Below are positions 11,384 through 22,715 of a DNA stretch of 64,000 nt, in pieces (position 1 is the stretch's first letter; the number at the start of each line of letters is the position of its first letter). Made by a program: the position numbers and the translations under genes. The DNA comes from Syncephalastrum monosporum B8922 (lineage: Eukaryota > Mucoromycota > Mucoromycetes > Mucorales > Syncephalastraceae). Where the stretch lies: the NCBI GenBank assembly GCA_000697355.1, contig JNEN01000856.1:124001-188000 (forward strand). The letters run 5' to 3'. A model generated the notes under the pieces. That model was not told the origin of the DNA. It was given only the letters and a program-made list of their open reading frames with translations, and searched no databases.

Positions 11384-12196
11384 ATGGGACTCTTGACGAT
11401 CCTCAAAAAGATTCGCACCAAGGAGAAGGAGATGCGCCTCCTGATGCTGCAAGTGGTTTTCAATGGAATAAATCTCGGTTGAAACTTATGCGATGGTTCT
11501 TTCTGTTTCATCAGGGGCTTGGATAATGCAGGCAAAACCACCATCCTCAAGCGCATCAATGGCGAGCCGATCGATACCATTTCACCTACGCTTGGCTTCA
11601 ACATTAAGACCCTCGAGCATGACGAGTAAGACACTGAAAAGTGTGTTATGCACCGTATTGAAAGACCAAGTGCCTTTTTCCCAGGTACAAGCTGAATATC
11701 TGGGACGTGGGCGGACAAAAGTCCATCCGGTCTTACTGGCGAAACTACTTTGAGCAAACGGACGCGTTAGTATGGGTCGTTGATTCAGCCGATCGACTAC
11801 GTATCGAGGACTGCAAACACGAGCTGTTTCAACTATTGCAAGAGGAGGTCAGTTTTGGTGGTCAATGGAGAGCATTGTGGGGGAAAAAATAAGCTCATTC
11901 TTTTATAGCGTCTGGCAGGCGCGACCCTCCTCGTGCTCGCCAATAAACAAGATCTTCCAGGCGCCCTTTCTGATCAAGAGTTACGCAAGGTGAGTCTCGT
12001 GGTGCTCTTTTTCGCGTTTATTTTTGCTAACCTGTCCCCCAACTTCTTTCTTCTTGAATAGGCACTTGCTTTGGATGACATCAAGACACATCACTGGGCT
12101 ATCCTGAGCTGCAGCGCCATGACAGGCGAGAATCTCCTCAAAGGCATGGATTGGGTCGTGAATGACGTTGCTTCACGCATCTATATGCTCGAGTAA
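11384..12196 (+). CDS. ARL2: ADP-ribosylation factor-like GTPase ARL2
   Basis: Small GTPase of the Arf family that regulates tubulin cofactor D and microtubule biogenesis. The N-terminus [20 protein letters not shown] is the characteristic ARL2 helix. P-loop GLDNAGKTT, switch WDVGGQ, NKQD (in [13 protein letters not shown]) and [10 protein letters not shown] are the complete set of G motifs. The C-terminus is [14 protein letters not shown]. The first intron, 11449-11514, is GC-AG. CT|GCAAGT...TCAG| gives the invariant [13 protein letters not shown] in frame, and no GT donor does so. The remaining introns are ordinary GT-AG. The gene lies between the microprotein gene and a repeat-rich spacer. 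Confidence 0.95.
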
Positions 12197-12812
12197 TAGA
12201 ACAAAGAGACAGAAGGGCAAAAAAAGCCAGGCCATGTCTCCATATACCTCGTTTGTTTCATTTCAGACAAGAAAATAGCCAACCGCTTTAGGTTCAGAGC
12301 GAATACATACACACACACACACATACATACACACGTACACACATACATACATATATGATACACGGCATGCTTTTTTTTATTATTATAATTGCGGGAAGGG
12401 GTTCATTTCCGAAAATGCAATGTGGGATCAAACGACGGAAATAGAGTAAACGAAGAACGAGAAAGAGAATAGGGGTAGAATGATATCTCTACAAACAGAA
12501 ACAAGGTTCTGTATGTGGTGTGCGATGGTGTGTGTTATTTTGTGTGTTATTCTGTGTGTACGTGTTGTGTGAGCATGGGTAATGCGATGGAAACGTGCTG
12601 TAACCGTGTTGGATATAAAAGCGAGGAGCTTGAGTGAATGGGATTCGCAATTAGAGTCTTGTTGCGTGTGTGCGGAGCGGCGTTTTGCTTGTGTGTTTTG
12701 CTTGCTTGGAAAATGTGAACTATGTTTGATATGCATTTGGTTGCGTGTGTGTGTGCGTGTGTGTGGTTGTGCGGTGGTGCGGTGTATGTACGTGTATTTG
12801 GAAATGGGGGTA
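12197..12812. other. convergent spacer rich in CA/TG dinucleotides
   Basis: Between the ARL2 stop and the stop of the minus-strand phosphatase gene. CA/CATA repeats occur at about 12307-12355 and TG/GTGC runs at about 12530-12790. Open frames here are repeat-driven and are not called. Confidence 0.6.
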
Positions 12813-14416
12813 TCACATATGCGAAAAAGGACCCGGGATGGTATTGTCGAGCACATCCGTCACGTCCTCCACCCTGGCCAGATCTTCGAGGAACGGAATG
12901 AGATCGACCAGCTCCGAGTCATGCGGATCGTTGAACCAGGAAGACACGGGTACAGCATTGGCTGTGTGAAAAATGTAGCTGGCAGGTGAATTATCAAGGA
13001 TGATAACTTGATTCAGATCGCGCCCAAGCTGCGACAGATCCTGCAGCCGACAGTATAGGTTTCCAGGGTAAGTACATGGGGAACCAAGAAGAAAAAAAAA
13101 AGCCGATCACTCCTATTTATTTTTCTTCTGGTGAAGCCTTACCTTGACATAGGTGCCTTTGTAGTTGAAACAAGACTCTCGGAACAGCCGATGTTGCACA
13201 ACCCGGTGGTGGTCGAAAATGTCGAGCACGGGATCAGCGTACTTGGACAGACTTGCTGTAAAAACAACAATCTCGTATATCTCACCCATCCGTTTCATGA
13301 ATGCGTCCACCCCGGGCCGCTTCAGCACAAAAACGTTATGAACCTGACCATCAATCTCGACTGGTACCACAAAATCAGCTTGGGGTGCCATCTAATATGC
13401 ATGCAGTTTCATCGTTATTCATTGCCATCATCGCTGTCACGGATCTCTCCCCCCCCCCTCGTTCTGGGTATGGTGTGTGCGTATGTGTGCGTGTATTTTA
13501 GATTACCAGGGGGGAGATTAACGCTTACCTTAAAAGAGCTATGGACCAGCGTCTCGTCGAGGTCGAGTACCAGACACTTGCGACCCCGATCCTCATGTGC
13601 CTGCGGCTTTAGCAACCATAGGTCCTGCACGAAACCTTAAATGGGTTGTCTTTTCTTTTTGCGTGTGTTGTTGATTTTGGACACCCTGCAGGGTGCATAC
13701 CTGGTGGGGCTCCATCATCGGTGTTGTCGTAGTTTCTACGGGGGCAGCGGCCTCAGTCGATGGAGGAGAGGGGGCCGGCGTGGGGAGCTGGCGGGTGCGA
13801 GTCGTGGAAGTGGACGAGCGAGTCCGGATGGATGCGAGCGAGGCCGGCCGGCCTGGCGGGTGCTGGTTTTCATCCTTGTAGTAGACCGACTCGGAGGAGG
13901 ACCCGGTGATCGTCTGCGAGGCGAGTGCGGTCTGGTTGCTCGCGCGCTTCTGGTTGGTTGTATGACTCTTATCGTGATGCTGCGGTGCGTGCTTCTCCTG
14001 AAGTGCACCGCCACGCAGAGATGACGAGGAGCCGGTGGTATGCGTGGTTGTGGTCGTCTTGCTAGAGGACGAGCAGCACATGAAGAATGACAACAGCCGT
14101 AGACGGCGGGATGTTTTTTTCGGGTGAGTCTTGGCAGTCGCGGAGGGCGCGTTGGAAGTGGTTTTGGACTTGAACCAGCTCGACTTAGCGATCATTCTCA
14201 GTTTGGCTGTTGAACAGTTGCATGATTATTAAGATAGTTCCCCTTCTTGAGTATATATTTTGTGTGTGACAACAACAACAACAATAACAACAGCAGCAGC
14301 AGCAAAAGAAAAAGAAAAAGGGAAGTTAACTTGCCTTGCGGTTTCAAGAGACCAAAACGGCGTGAATGAACCGGTGCCACCAGCACAGGCATCTTCTCCT
14401 GAGGGTATGTACTCAT
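12813..14416 (-). CDS. Psr1/Psr2-like CTD-type HAD phosphatase (NIF domain)
   Basis: Ser/Thr phosphatase of the FCP1/SCP (NLI-interacting factor) family; in yeast Psr1/Psr2 act at the plasma membrane in salt stress and Whi2 signalling. The C-terminal catalytic part has [19 protein letters not shown] (DxDxT nucleophile motif), [53 protein letters not shown] and [20 protein letters not shown]. The N-terminal half is long, Ser/Thr/Pro-rich and disordered. It includes FFMCCSSSS, a Cys pair like the palmitoylation site of Psr1. The first exon (14416-14335, [13 protein letters not shown]...) joins through a GC-AG intron, 14207-14334 (G|GCAAGT...ACAG). If that intron is not used, the protein would begin at the ATG at 14195. 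Confidence 0.82.
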
Positions 14417-14755
14417 GCGCTGCTTGAATGCAAGAAAAATGAAACAGAAAAAGAGAAATGGCACTGAATGCTTTTTTGCCAAATGAAAGAGCGAGAGCAA
14501 GAAGAAGAAGAAAGGAAGAAAAGAGAGAGAAAGAAATAGAAAAAGGAAACGAAAAAGAGACCTGGTACGGAAAGGGAAGGGGCAAGACGACAAAAGGAGG
14601 AGACAGAGAAAAGAAGAAAAAGCGAAAGTACGAAAATTCGAGGCACGTGGCCCAATGCGACCTTTACCACCCATTTCCCCATTCTACTACATACATAACA
14701 TATCTACATGTACAATCACTCTAGTCTTTTGTTTTCCTTTTTCCCGTTTCAATTT
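14417..14755. other. spacer, purine-rich
   Basis: Between the start of the phosphatase gene and the stop of CWC2, both minus. The plus strand is A/G-rich at about 14450-14640, i.e. a pyrimidine-rich promoter on the minus strand. No gene is seen. Confidence 0.5.
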
Positions 14756-16183
14756 TTATTCCTCTTCGCTGTCGCTTGCATAGGCCGCCAAGCTGCCGAG
14801 GCCACTGGTTGTCTTTGCCGCAGCGGGCTGAGGAGCAGCGGGTTGGGCAATCGTCTTGAGGCCCGACAACACACTCTCGGGTATAATTCCTCCTGCTCGC
14901 TGTTGTTGTTGCTGTCGTTGTTGCTGTTGCCGTTGCTGCTGCGCAACCATCGCGGCCTGCCACGCCTGATCTTCCGAAGTGTATCCATACAACGCCCGTG
15001 CCGCTTCCTCGTCGTAGTCGATCTGGTGTCGCCCCTCTTGCTCGGCTCGCTGGCGCTTGGCCTCGTTCTCCATCTTGCGGAACCCGTCCTCGTTGACTTC
15101 GCGCTTGGTTTGTGTAAACTCGGCCGGTAGATCGGACTCGATCTCTTGACGGTCGTACGCCTCTTCGAGGGCGCGCTTCTTACTCGGCGCCTCAGCCGCC
15201 TCTATCTGCTTTGCAATCAAAGTCTCCTCGCCCTCGGCGCCTGGTTTGTTCTGTTCAGCCGTCGCCCATCTAAACATTCCGTCACGTCAATACTTGCTCC
15301 TTTTTTTTTCCTTGTAATTTTCTTGTTTCTGCCCCATTTATGTTGATCCCCTCTCCCCCCTGTTTTCGTCTTACCTGACATTGATAGTCTCGTTGTTGTC
15401 TAAGGTCTGATTCATCATAGCCTCGCGGGCGAATTCGGCATTGCTGCGTCCTTTGTAAGTTACAAAAGCGACGCCACGATGTCTGATGTAGCGCACTGTG
15501 AAGACCTAGTGAGTAAACGTGTACAGCGCGGAGAGACAGGTCCATCTTACAGCGTTCAATTTCACCAAAAGCTTCAAAGTGTTTCCGCACAACGTGACCC
15601 ATATCTGCGGTACCGGACACACGGCCGACGTAGAGTGTTTTGTTTTGCGTGTTGAAGGAGCCGACACCACCCATATCCTGTCGAAATTCCCTTTTTCGAA
15701 ACGCGTTAGACGGGGGAAGCATATACGCCCTCATGACTTACATGAATTTGTCGCGTCCAAAGCAGTCAATCGTCGTCTCGACTTCGTCCTTTTCGTTTGG
15801 AATGCGATGCCACATGGAGCAGTCTGAACCTTGAATGCACATGCCCTTGGCAAAGTACACGCAGAAGTAGGCATTCGGGTTATTCGAGCCCACGGTCTCA
15901 CCCGAATCGCGTTCCACATTGCACCGGAACTTGGCTCGCTGACTGCAATAGACATCGTCGTTAGTGCATTCTGTTTTCTCAGAGGACAAGATCCGTACTT
16001 TTTCTTGCTCCAATCGCGTTCGAGGCCTTTCCACCGATTGTGCCAAATGTTGTAGGTGCCACCCTCAGGTTTTCGCTCGCGCAAATACTCATCTAATTGA
16101 GCTCGGGTGATCTATTCAGTGCGTGATGAGTTCCTGTGGGTCGGATCACAATCAGAACTTACCTGTTTCCGTGCAGGAGCCAT
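14756..16183 (-). CDS. CWC2: pre-mRNA splicing factor Cwc2 (RBM22 family)
   Basis: RNA-binding subunit of the Prp19-associated complex that contacts U6 snRNA in the catalytic spliceosome. Begins MAPARKQ, then ITRAQLDEYLRERKPEGGTY and NIWHNRWKGLERDW. The CCCH zinc finger follows in YFCVYFAKGMCIQGSDCSMW plus the His (C-x7-C-x5-C-x3-H), then the DCFGRDKF linker. The RRM has KTLYVGRV (RNP2) and GVAFVTYKGRSNAEFA (RNP1). The tail is charged and Q-rich (QQQ tracts) and ends LAAYASDSEEE. One intron must use the acceptor at CTTCACAG to give GEIERLRYIRHRGVAFVTY. The ATG at 16183 starts the first, very short exon (7 codons). Confidence 0.92.
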
Positions 16184-16740
16184 CGTATAAGACAAAAGAG
16201 AAGTGTGTATCGTCGACTGAGCCTGAAAATGGCCTCCAAAGAATTAACTGTCTGTAGCCGGAGCGAAAATGTATGCTGCTTTTATGATACGACAAATCCA
16301 CTTGTTGCATAAGCAAAACTGGTGCACAGCTTGTCTAGATATGGGAACTTTTACCAGTATTACTCTCCATGATAAGAGCGGATGGATCAAATGAAGAGAC
16401 ACATGCGCAAGATCCAAATCTGACAGCGGTGGACAGGCCATGAAATATGAAAAATACGCGACGGTGTTCCCTATGTGTCTGCTAGAAGCTCTGGTACTTT
16501 CTGTGGTATCATGTCATACCGTCCGCTCCATACTCGAGAGTAGATACATATGGTATGGTAAACATGACAACAACAGGATATGGAAATAGGCTATTTGTCA
16601 ATCCCCAGGAAACTATGATGGGTGTTTTGCTTTTTGGGTGTGACCAGATTGAGAGGCCGCGCGCAGTGTGACACGTTGAACGCGCTCCCGCCAAGTCTTA
16701 ACGTTCTTTTTTATTTGCTTTAACTAACGAACAAGCGGCT
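16184..16740. other. divergent promoter region CWC2 / exomer gene
   Basis: About 560 bases between two start codons on opposite strands. A T-rich run precedes the ATG at 16741. No gene, repeat or RNA is seen. Confidence 0.5.
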
Positions 16741-19672
16741 ATGAGCGATTCTCTCAAAGACGTTCCAGAGTTCTTTGAGAACGAGATTGGCGAGGGCATC
16801 ACCGCGCGTACGGATGCTCTGGGTAAGTCTTCATCCTTCCCTTCCCATGTACCTTCTCGTTTTCAAAACCAGGCACCGCTACCCTTCTCATGACCCGACA
16901 ACCGCCTCCTCGCTGATAGAAATGACAATAACCCACCCACGCGTGCGCTTGTGTTGCCCATCATCCCCTTCTCATGCACTCTTCCTTTAACAGGTACATT
17001 CCGTGAACTGGGCCCTCCTGACCTTTGCCACATCATCAAGACGAATGCCAAGCCGGGTGTGCGGGAGGTATCTACCTTGTATTTATATTATACTTCCGCT
17101 GCTTGGTCTCTTACCTATTGTTTCTTTTTATAGGTCGGCAGTTATCACTATGTCTCGGGTGTCGACGCCTCATCCTCTGCCACGCTGGCCGCTTATCTGA
17201 ACTCGCTCACCTACTCTATGGTATGGAACGCCACCCTCTCGCCAGGCTGCCGAGCGACACACGCTAATTTCTGATTTATTACAGGACGAATCACAGTCGT
17301 GGTTCTCCAAATCCAATGCCTGGCGCATCCGTTCTGGTATCTACTGGTACGGCACCATCCTATCAACTCATGAATGTTGACTCACCTCGCTTGACTCAGT
17401 TGTTTTAACGCTTTCTCGCGCGTCGATGTCCGTGTTGAAGTCAAAATCCCCGGCGGTGTCGAAAGCTACTACGTCGATATCCGCGGCGAGCGCCACGAGG
17501 CAACGGCTGCTATCTGGCAGGAAACCTACCTCTCTGCGGTTTTACGTGCCATCCTCTACTCCGATGACAGCTACTACCGCTTGGCCGGTTACCGCAAGAT
17601 AGACCCCATCACGAGCTTACAAGGAGAAGCTAAATTTCTCGAGGCTGTCGAGGCTCTTTTCTGGAAGGGTAATATACGAAGGGTGTTAAAAAGGAGATAG
17701 TGATGATGGCTCACCTCAGCATTGCGCTTGAATAAGGCTGGCAACTGGGTAGCAAGCCCGAGATCCAAGTCGCGACCTCTGTGCACAACCACTTAACAGC
17801 CGGTGTCATGAAGTACTTTGGTGACAGTTTCCGTTATGGACCTGCCATTGAGTTATTCGAGAAACTGCAGAAGAAGGATCCCGAGGTCGGTGCCTTGCTC
17901 GCCGAGTCCTATATTGGGGCCAACGAAGAGACAAAGGCGGTCAAGACGCTTTATGAGGATCTCAAGCTCACTTCCATGAGCTACCCTCTGCTCCACGTCC
18001 AGGTTGACTTTTTACGTTCCAAGGTAAGACAAAAGTGAAACAGTAAGGTATGGATATTCATGTACTGATGGCGTGCGTACAGGGGGAGTATGACAAGGCG
18101 CTCAAATTGGCCAAGTTCGCTGTTAACACCACACCCTCTGAGTTCTTGACCTGGGCCAAGCTGACAGACGGTAAACTTTCAGAGATGACTGACTTCCCAC
18201 GTGACACTGATGATTTGGCATTTCTATAGTCTACATTGATATCGAGGACTACAAAAATGTAAGTAAACATAAATATAAAAATGGACAAGTTTCTGATTCA
18301 CCGTGAACTCAGGCACTTTTGACCTTGAACTCGTGTCCCATGTTCACCTACAGCGAGCGCGATATGCACCGCATGCCTGCACCGATGAGAACACACTTGC
18401 CGATCAAGGCGGATATCGTCAAATCCGGCATTATGGAAGACGATCTAGCGGGCCGCGAAGGCGAGCCTGATCCGAACCTTGTCCGGCTGCCTGCACCGGC
18501 CCTGCACGGCACCTTTTCCAAGGCATACTCGCTCCTGACACGTTTGGCTGCTCGGATCGGTTGGGATGACCTGCTCAAATGTCGCTCAAGCGTGTTTGTC
18601 ATGGAGGAAGAATATCGCATCCTGAAGGCGAGAGAAGAGGAACGCAAGACCAGCTTCTCGCAGTCGGTCAAGGAAGAACCGGTCAAGGACGAGCCTGTGG
18701 CCGCTCCAGCCGGGACTGAGGAAAAATCAAACGAAGAGAAAGAAAAATCGGAGGAGCCAGTCGAGGAGGAGAAAAAAGAAAAAGAGGAGGAGAGCGCCCA
18801 AGAGACCAAAGAAGAAGAAGGCGCTGAAGAAGTGACGGAGAAGATGGAGGATGTTAACCTCAATGACGACGAGCAGAAAGAGATCAAGCCTAGCTTGCCC
18901 GAGACAAACCTGTCGCGACCCCAGCAGGCAGCGGAGGAGCCCAAGGTAAATATATGGTACAAGGCTTTAAAGGCATATGTGGTTGACTGCTTTCCGTAGG
19001 ATCAGAATGAGCCAGCAAACCAGCCCTCTCAAGAAAGTTTCTCTTTCGGCAACAAGCGTCTTTGTGAACGCTGGTTGGATAATCTGTTCATGGTGCTCTA
19101 CGAAGATCTGCGCGTGTACACATTCTGGCGAACAGAAGCCGCTCACTACCGGTCGCAGCAGATGCCTTACCGCAAGACGGGTACCGAGTGGGAACTGCTC
19201 GGTGATCTGGCCATGCGGCTGTGGCACGAGGTAAGATTAAAGAGAGCGATTACTGAAGCAGTGGACTCAGCCCTCCATGATAGAACGAGGCACGTGAGTC
19301 CTATGAGATGTGCCTGGATCACAAGTTCTCCGCCAAAGCGTGGATGAAGCTCCTGGAGATTTATGCCAAGGAAGGGAATGTCCAAAAGGCGCTCCTAGCC
19401 GCTGTCAAGCTGACGGTGTATCACGAGCGCTGGTACCATGAGATTGTGGTAAGTGCCATGACGATTTCCCTGTAGCATATGTAATAACGGAGGACTGTAC
19501 CTAGTACCCTACCGAGATTGCTTGCAACCTCAACAAGCTCATCCGCAAGGAAGGCTTGTCCAAGATGCAAAATATACTTACCTCGATGAATCTCCCACGA
19601 CCGGTGCAGTCCTTAATCACACGTTATTTTGACTACGGCGAGCTGTTCAAGGTGGAAGGCTACGAATTCTAA
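16741..19672 (+). CDS. BCH1: exomer cargo adaptor, ChAPs family (Bch1/Chs6 type)
   Basis: TPR-containing Chs5-Arf1-binding protein. The exomer complex carries cargo such as chitin synthase III from the trans-Golgi to the plasma membrane. N-terminus MSDSLKDVPEFFENEIGEGI, then GPPDLCHIIKTNAKPGVREV and SYHYVSGVDASSSATLAAYL. A tetratricopeptide region follows (KYFGDSFRYGPAIELFEKLQ; EYDKALKLAKFAVNTTP). The conserved blocks LNSCPMFTYSERDMHRMP, HLPIKADIVKSG and WIILF-like LFMVLYEDLRVYTFWRTE follow. The C-terminus is LITRYFDYGELFKVEGYEF. Between these blocks is an E/K-rich disordered insert (about 18640-18940). Around ten short introns, with consistent phases. Roughly 740 residues. The individual ChAP paralogue cannot be fixed from the sequence alone. 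Confidence 0.88.
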
Positions 19673-19929
19673 TAAATCTATCCCCTCTTTTTCTTTCTTT
19701 CTTCCTCTTTTCACATAAAATATATAAATACACTTTCTGAAATAACTCACCGTACTGTTCCTGTAACAAAGGAACCCGGCTAGTGGTGGCACTGCATCCG
19801 TAATGTGTATCCATGTAGAGCGGGCATTGAAGCCTCTCAATGACTTTACTATTTTCAACAACTTTTGCTATTACGCCTTATTCCCCTTCTCCCGCCCTCT
19901 TCACCACAGCATCCATCCACCATACCATA

Positions 19930-20495
19930 ATGAGCGAGATCCAGCCGAATCAAACCCTCTACTTGCAGAATCTTCCCGACAAGATTCATCTGGAAGGTAA
20001 ATTTCATACCCCATCGACGACGATCTTGTTTCATTCAGCTACTTACGCCTGGCATTCAGAGCTTAGAACGTCGCTCTACCACCTGTTTGCCACCTATGGC
20101 GACATTATTGACATTGTAACCAAGAAAGAGGCGTCGATGCGGGAACAGGCGTTTATTGTATACGACAATGTGGCAGCTGCGACGACTGCGCTGCGAAGCC
20201 TGAACGGATTCAGCTTTTACCAACGACCCATGGTAAAATCTCTTACGAAGTGGAAGACGCGTAAAATAACACTCGACTCGTGTAGAACATCACGTATGCC
20301 AAGACCAAGTCGTACGCTGTGGCCAGACTGGACGGCACCTTCAAGCTGCGGTCCTGGGAAGAGAAGCTCAAAGCGAAAGCGGCAGCTGACACGGGTGCCG
20401 TCAAGCGTTCTCAAGAAGACGAGGACGACGACTCAAAGCCATCAAAAATGGCACGGAAAGATGAGGAAGAAGAGAGTGAAGAGGACAGCGATTAA
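19930..20495 (+). CDS. U2 snRNP B''/U1A-type RRM protein
   Basis: RNA-binding protein of the U1A/U2B'' family, which binds U1 or U2 snRNA stem-loops. RNP2 is TLYLQNLPDKI and RNP1 is MREQAFIVYDN, followed by AATTALRSLNGFSFYQRPM and ITYAKTKSYAVARLDGTF. Only one RRM is present, followed by a Lys/Asp/Glu-rich tail. Animal U1A and U2B'' have two RRMs; the single-RRM layout is like yeast Msl1 (U2B''), so U2B'' is favoured. The three exons join at LE|ELRTSL (G|GTAAAT...TTCAG) and at RPM|NITYAK. Starts at 19930 in MSEIQPNQTLYL; stop at 20493-20495. Confidence 0.85.
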
Positions 20496-20842
20496 TACAT
20501 ACGAATATGGCCCTTGTTTTGTTGTTATTGTATATGAAGAGTGGATCAGGATCTGGTTTTATGTGGGCTGACGAACATGAGTGTGCATATAAGATATATA
20601 GATTATAACAGACCCTCCGTTATATATGCGGTATGAAGACGAAGAACATGGAACAAAGCAGCATTCATATCAAATCGAGTAGGACGTGGACATATGCAGA
20701 GAATGACCGTGGCATGATAGTGTACTAGGCTACAAATGCTGCCATTATGGGCGGGCGGGGGTGAGGCATAACGACAATGGTGTATGATAAAGTCTGATGC
20801 GGGGGTTCAATCGAGGCAAGACGTGTTCTTTCTACTCAAGTG
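20496..20842. other. spacer upstream of DCP1
   Basis: About 350 bases, with the 3' end of the RRM gene and the DCP1 promoter. A G-rich run (gggcgggcggggg) lies at about 20749-20762. No gene is seen. Confidence 0.5.
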
Positions 20843-22715
20843 ATGGATCATTCCGAACGAAAGAAACTGAATCTTACCGTCCTTCAGCGGCACGATCCCG
20901 AGGTCGTTGATATTTGCTATCAATCTCCTCATGCCGTAGTTTACAAATTCAAGCCTGAGGACAAGAAATGGGTACGAGAACCGCGTAAAGCTATTCATCC
21001 CGTTCTACGGTCGATGGACCGGATGCTCACTGTCTATCCCACTCGCTAATCTTGTAGGAAATGATGGGCTTTGAGGGAACACTCTTTCTTTTGCAAAGGT
21101 TCGGGTTCTCTCTGTCTCGACTTTTATCGATACGTTCGTCTCATACTCCTCCTCGCACCCTTTCCCCTTCTTCTCGTCTCTTGTCAGACGGACAGCCCCA
21201 TATTATGCATTATTCATCCTCAACCGCCAGAGCATCGACAACTTCTCGCTGTATTTGACCGAGTTTAGCCAGATCGAGATCACCGATGAGTTTATTACTT
21301 ACTTGACCAGCAAAGGTACGCATCTACACAGATCTTGCTCTCCTCCTAATCTCATATTCCATTAGATCAAATCTGCGCTTTGTGGCTCTTTGCAGAAAAG
21401 GACAGACAGCCCATGCTCGATCACATCATAAGGTAACCTAGGCAATCCCATCAATTATAATAACAGAAGCGCTGAGCCTTTGAAGATTGAGAAAAACCAT
21501 GGCTGCCCCTCCACAGCCTGCTGCCTCTCCTGCAACTGCTGGAAAGCGCGTCGATATTTTCCAAATGCTTAAACAGGCAAGCGTACCCCGTCAGCCACCC
21601 AATATGTACGATATGCTACAAATACAGCAGCAGCAACATCAACAGCAACAGCAACAGCAACAGCCGCGACAACAGGAGGCCGGCTCTGACATAGCAACGG
21701 ATTTATTTACTATGCTGAAGAAAGGCGGGGCAAAAATTACGGATCATTCGCAGCAGCAGCAGCAGCAGCAGCCAGCGGCGCCAACGGCGCCAGCACCTCC
21801 AACTACGGATAAAGGCACGGATTTGCTCAGAATCTTGCAGTCGGCCACTCAATCGCCGCAAAAGGCAGAGCAAGAGCAACAGCAGCAACAGCAGCAACAG
21901 CAGCAACCGGCTGCGCGGGAAAGCACTAATAGCAGCACTCACCCACTGCTTAATATTCTTCTGAACGCTTCCAATGGGCAACAGCAACCGCAACAACCCC
22001 AACAGCAGCAGCAGCACCCATCACCACACCCGCCTCCTATGCCTCAGCCGTCACTTCCTTCTATGCCTCAGCAGATGCCACAGCCCCACCCGCCTCCGCC
22101 GCCTCCTCAAACCATGCAAGCCTCCTCCCTTCAGCAGTTCCCCCAGGCCATGCCTCACCCACCCCACCCTCCTCCAATGCCACGCCCGCCCATGATGCAG
22201 TCCAGCAGCCTCGGAAGCAGTGGCTCGTTTGCACCGCCTGCGGCTTCCCCACAAAAGGTGTCTCTTCTCCAGGCGCTTCAAGGAGGCAATGCCACCGGGT
22301 CGATGAACAGCACGTCGAGCTCCCAACCTCCTGCGGCTGTACCGTCGCCCCAGGCCATGCCCAATTCAGCCATGCATAATGCCTCGCCAAGCATGTATCC
22401 CCGCGGCTTCTATGCGAACACGCCGCCTTTGGCCCCTCAACATGCCATGGATCTAGCCCACACCGAGTTAGAGCAGCGGATGGGCCAGATGAATCTTTCG
22501 AAACCCCAGTTTATCCAACAATTTCTTAACATGGTTCAGGTAAAGAGCAATCATCGCATGTGAGAAGGCAAGGCAAAGATTGACCAAAGATGGAACAGAA
22601 CGATGGAGCCTTCATGGACAGTCTGTACGAGAGATACCGCGCAAGTCAGCCTGGCAACATACCCGCAGATTCGCCTGCGTACGGGCATCCCCATCAACCG
22701 CAGCGTTGGATGTGA
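20843..22715 (+). CDS. DCP1: mRNA-decapping enzyme subunit Dcp1 with long Q/P-rich C-terminal extension
   Basis: Activator subunit of the Dcp1-Dcp2 decapping enzyme of P-bodies. The EVH1-like domain runs from LNLTVLQRHDPEVVDICYQS through AVVYKFKPEDKKWEMMGFEG to YYALFILNRQSIDNFSLYLT, FSQIEITDEFITYLTSK and ICALWLFAEKDRQPMLDHII. A roughly 350-residue Gln/Pro-rich extension follows. It holds several short leucine-rich motifs: VDIFQMLKQA, TDLFTMLKKG, TDLLRILQSA, HPLLNILLNA and VSLLQALQGG. The last exon encodes FMDSLYERYRASQPGN, like the C-terminal trimerisation segment of animal Dcp1, and ends PHQPQRWM. The junctions are TSK|DQICAL, HIIR|KTMAAPP and NMVQ|MEQNDG. Without the last intron the frame would close at 22563 and lose the trimerisation-like segment. 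The start is the ATG at 20843. Confidence 0.9.

Noticed and set aside
14195..14195. ATG at 14195 as start of the phosphatase gene
   Set aside because: A longer form via a GC-AG intron gives a sensible extra exon; kept only as an alternative.
20800..20830. GGGTTCAATCGAGG resembles a tRNA box B
   Set aside because: No box A at the right distance and no cloverleaf arms can be drawn; it lies in the DCP1 promoter.
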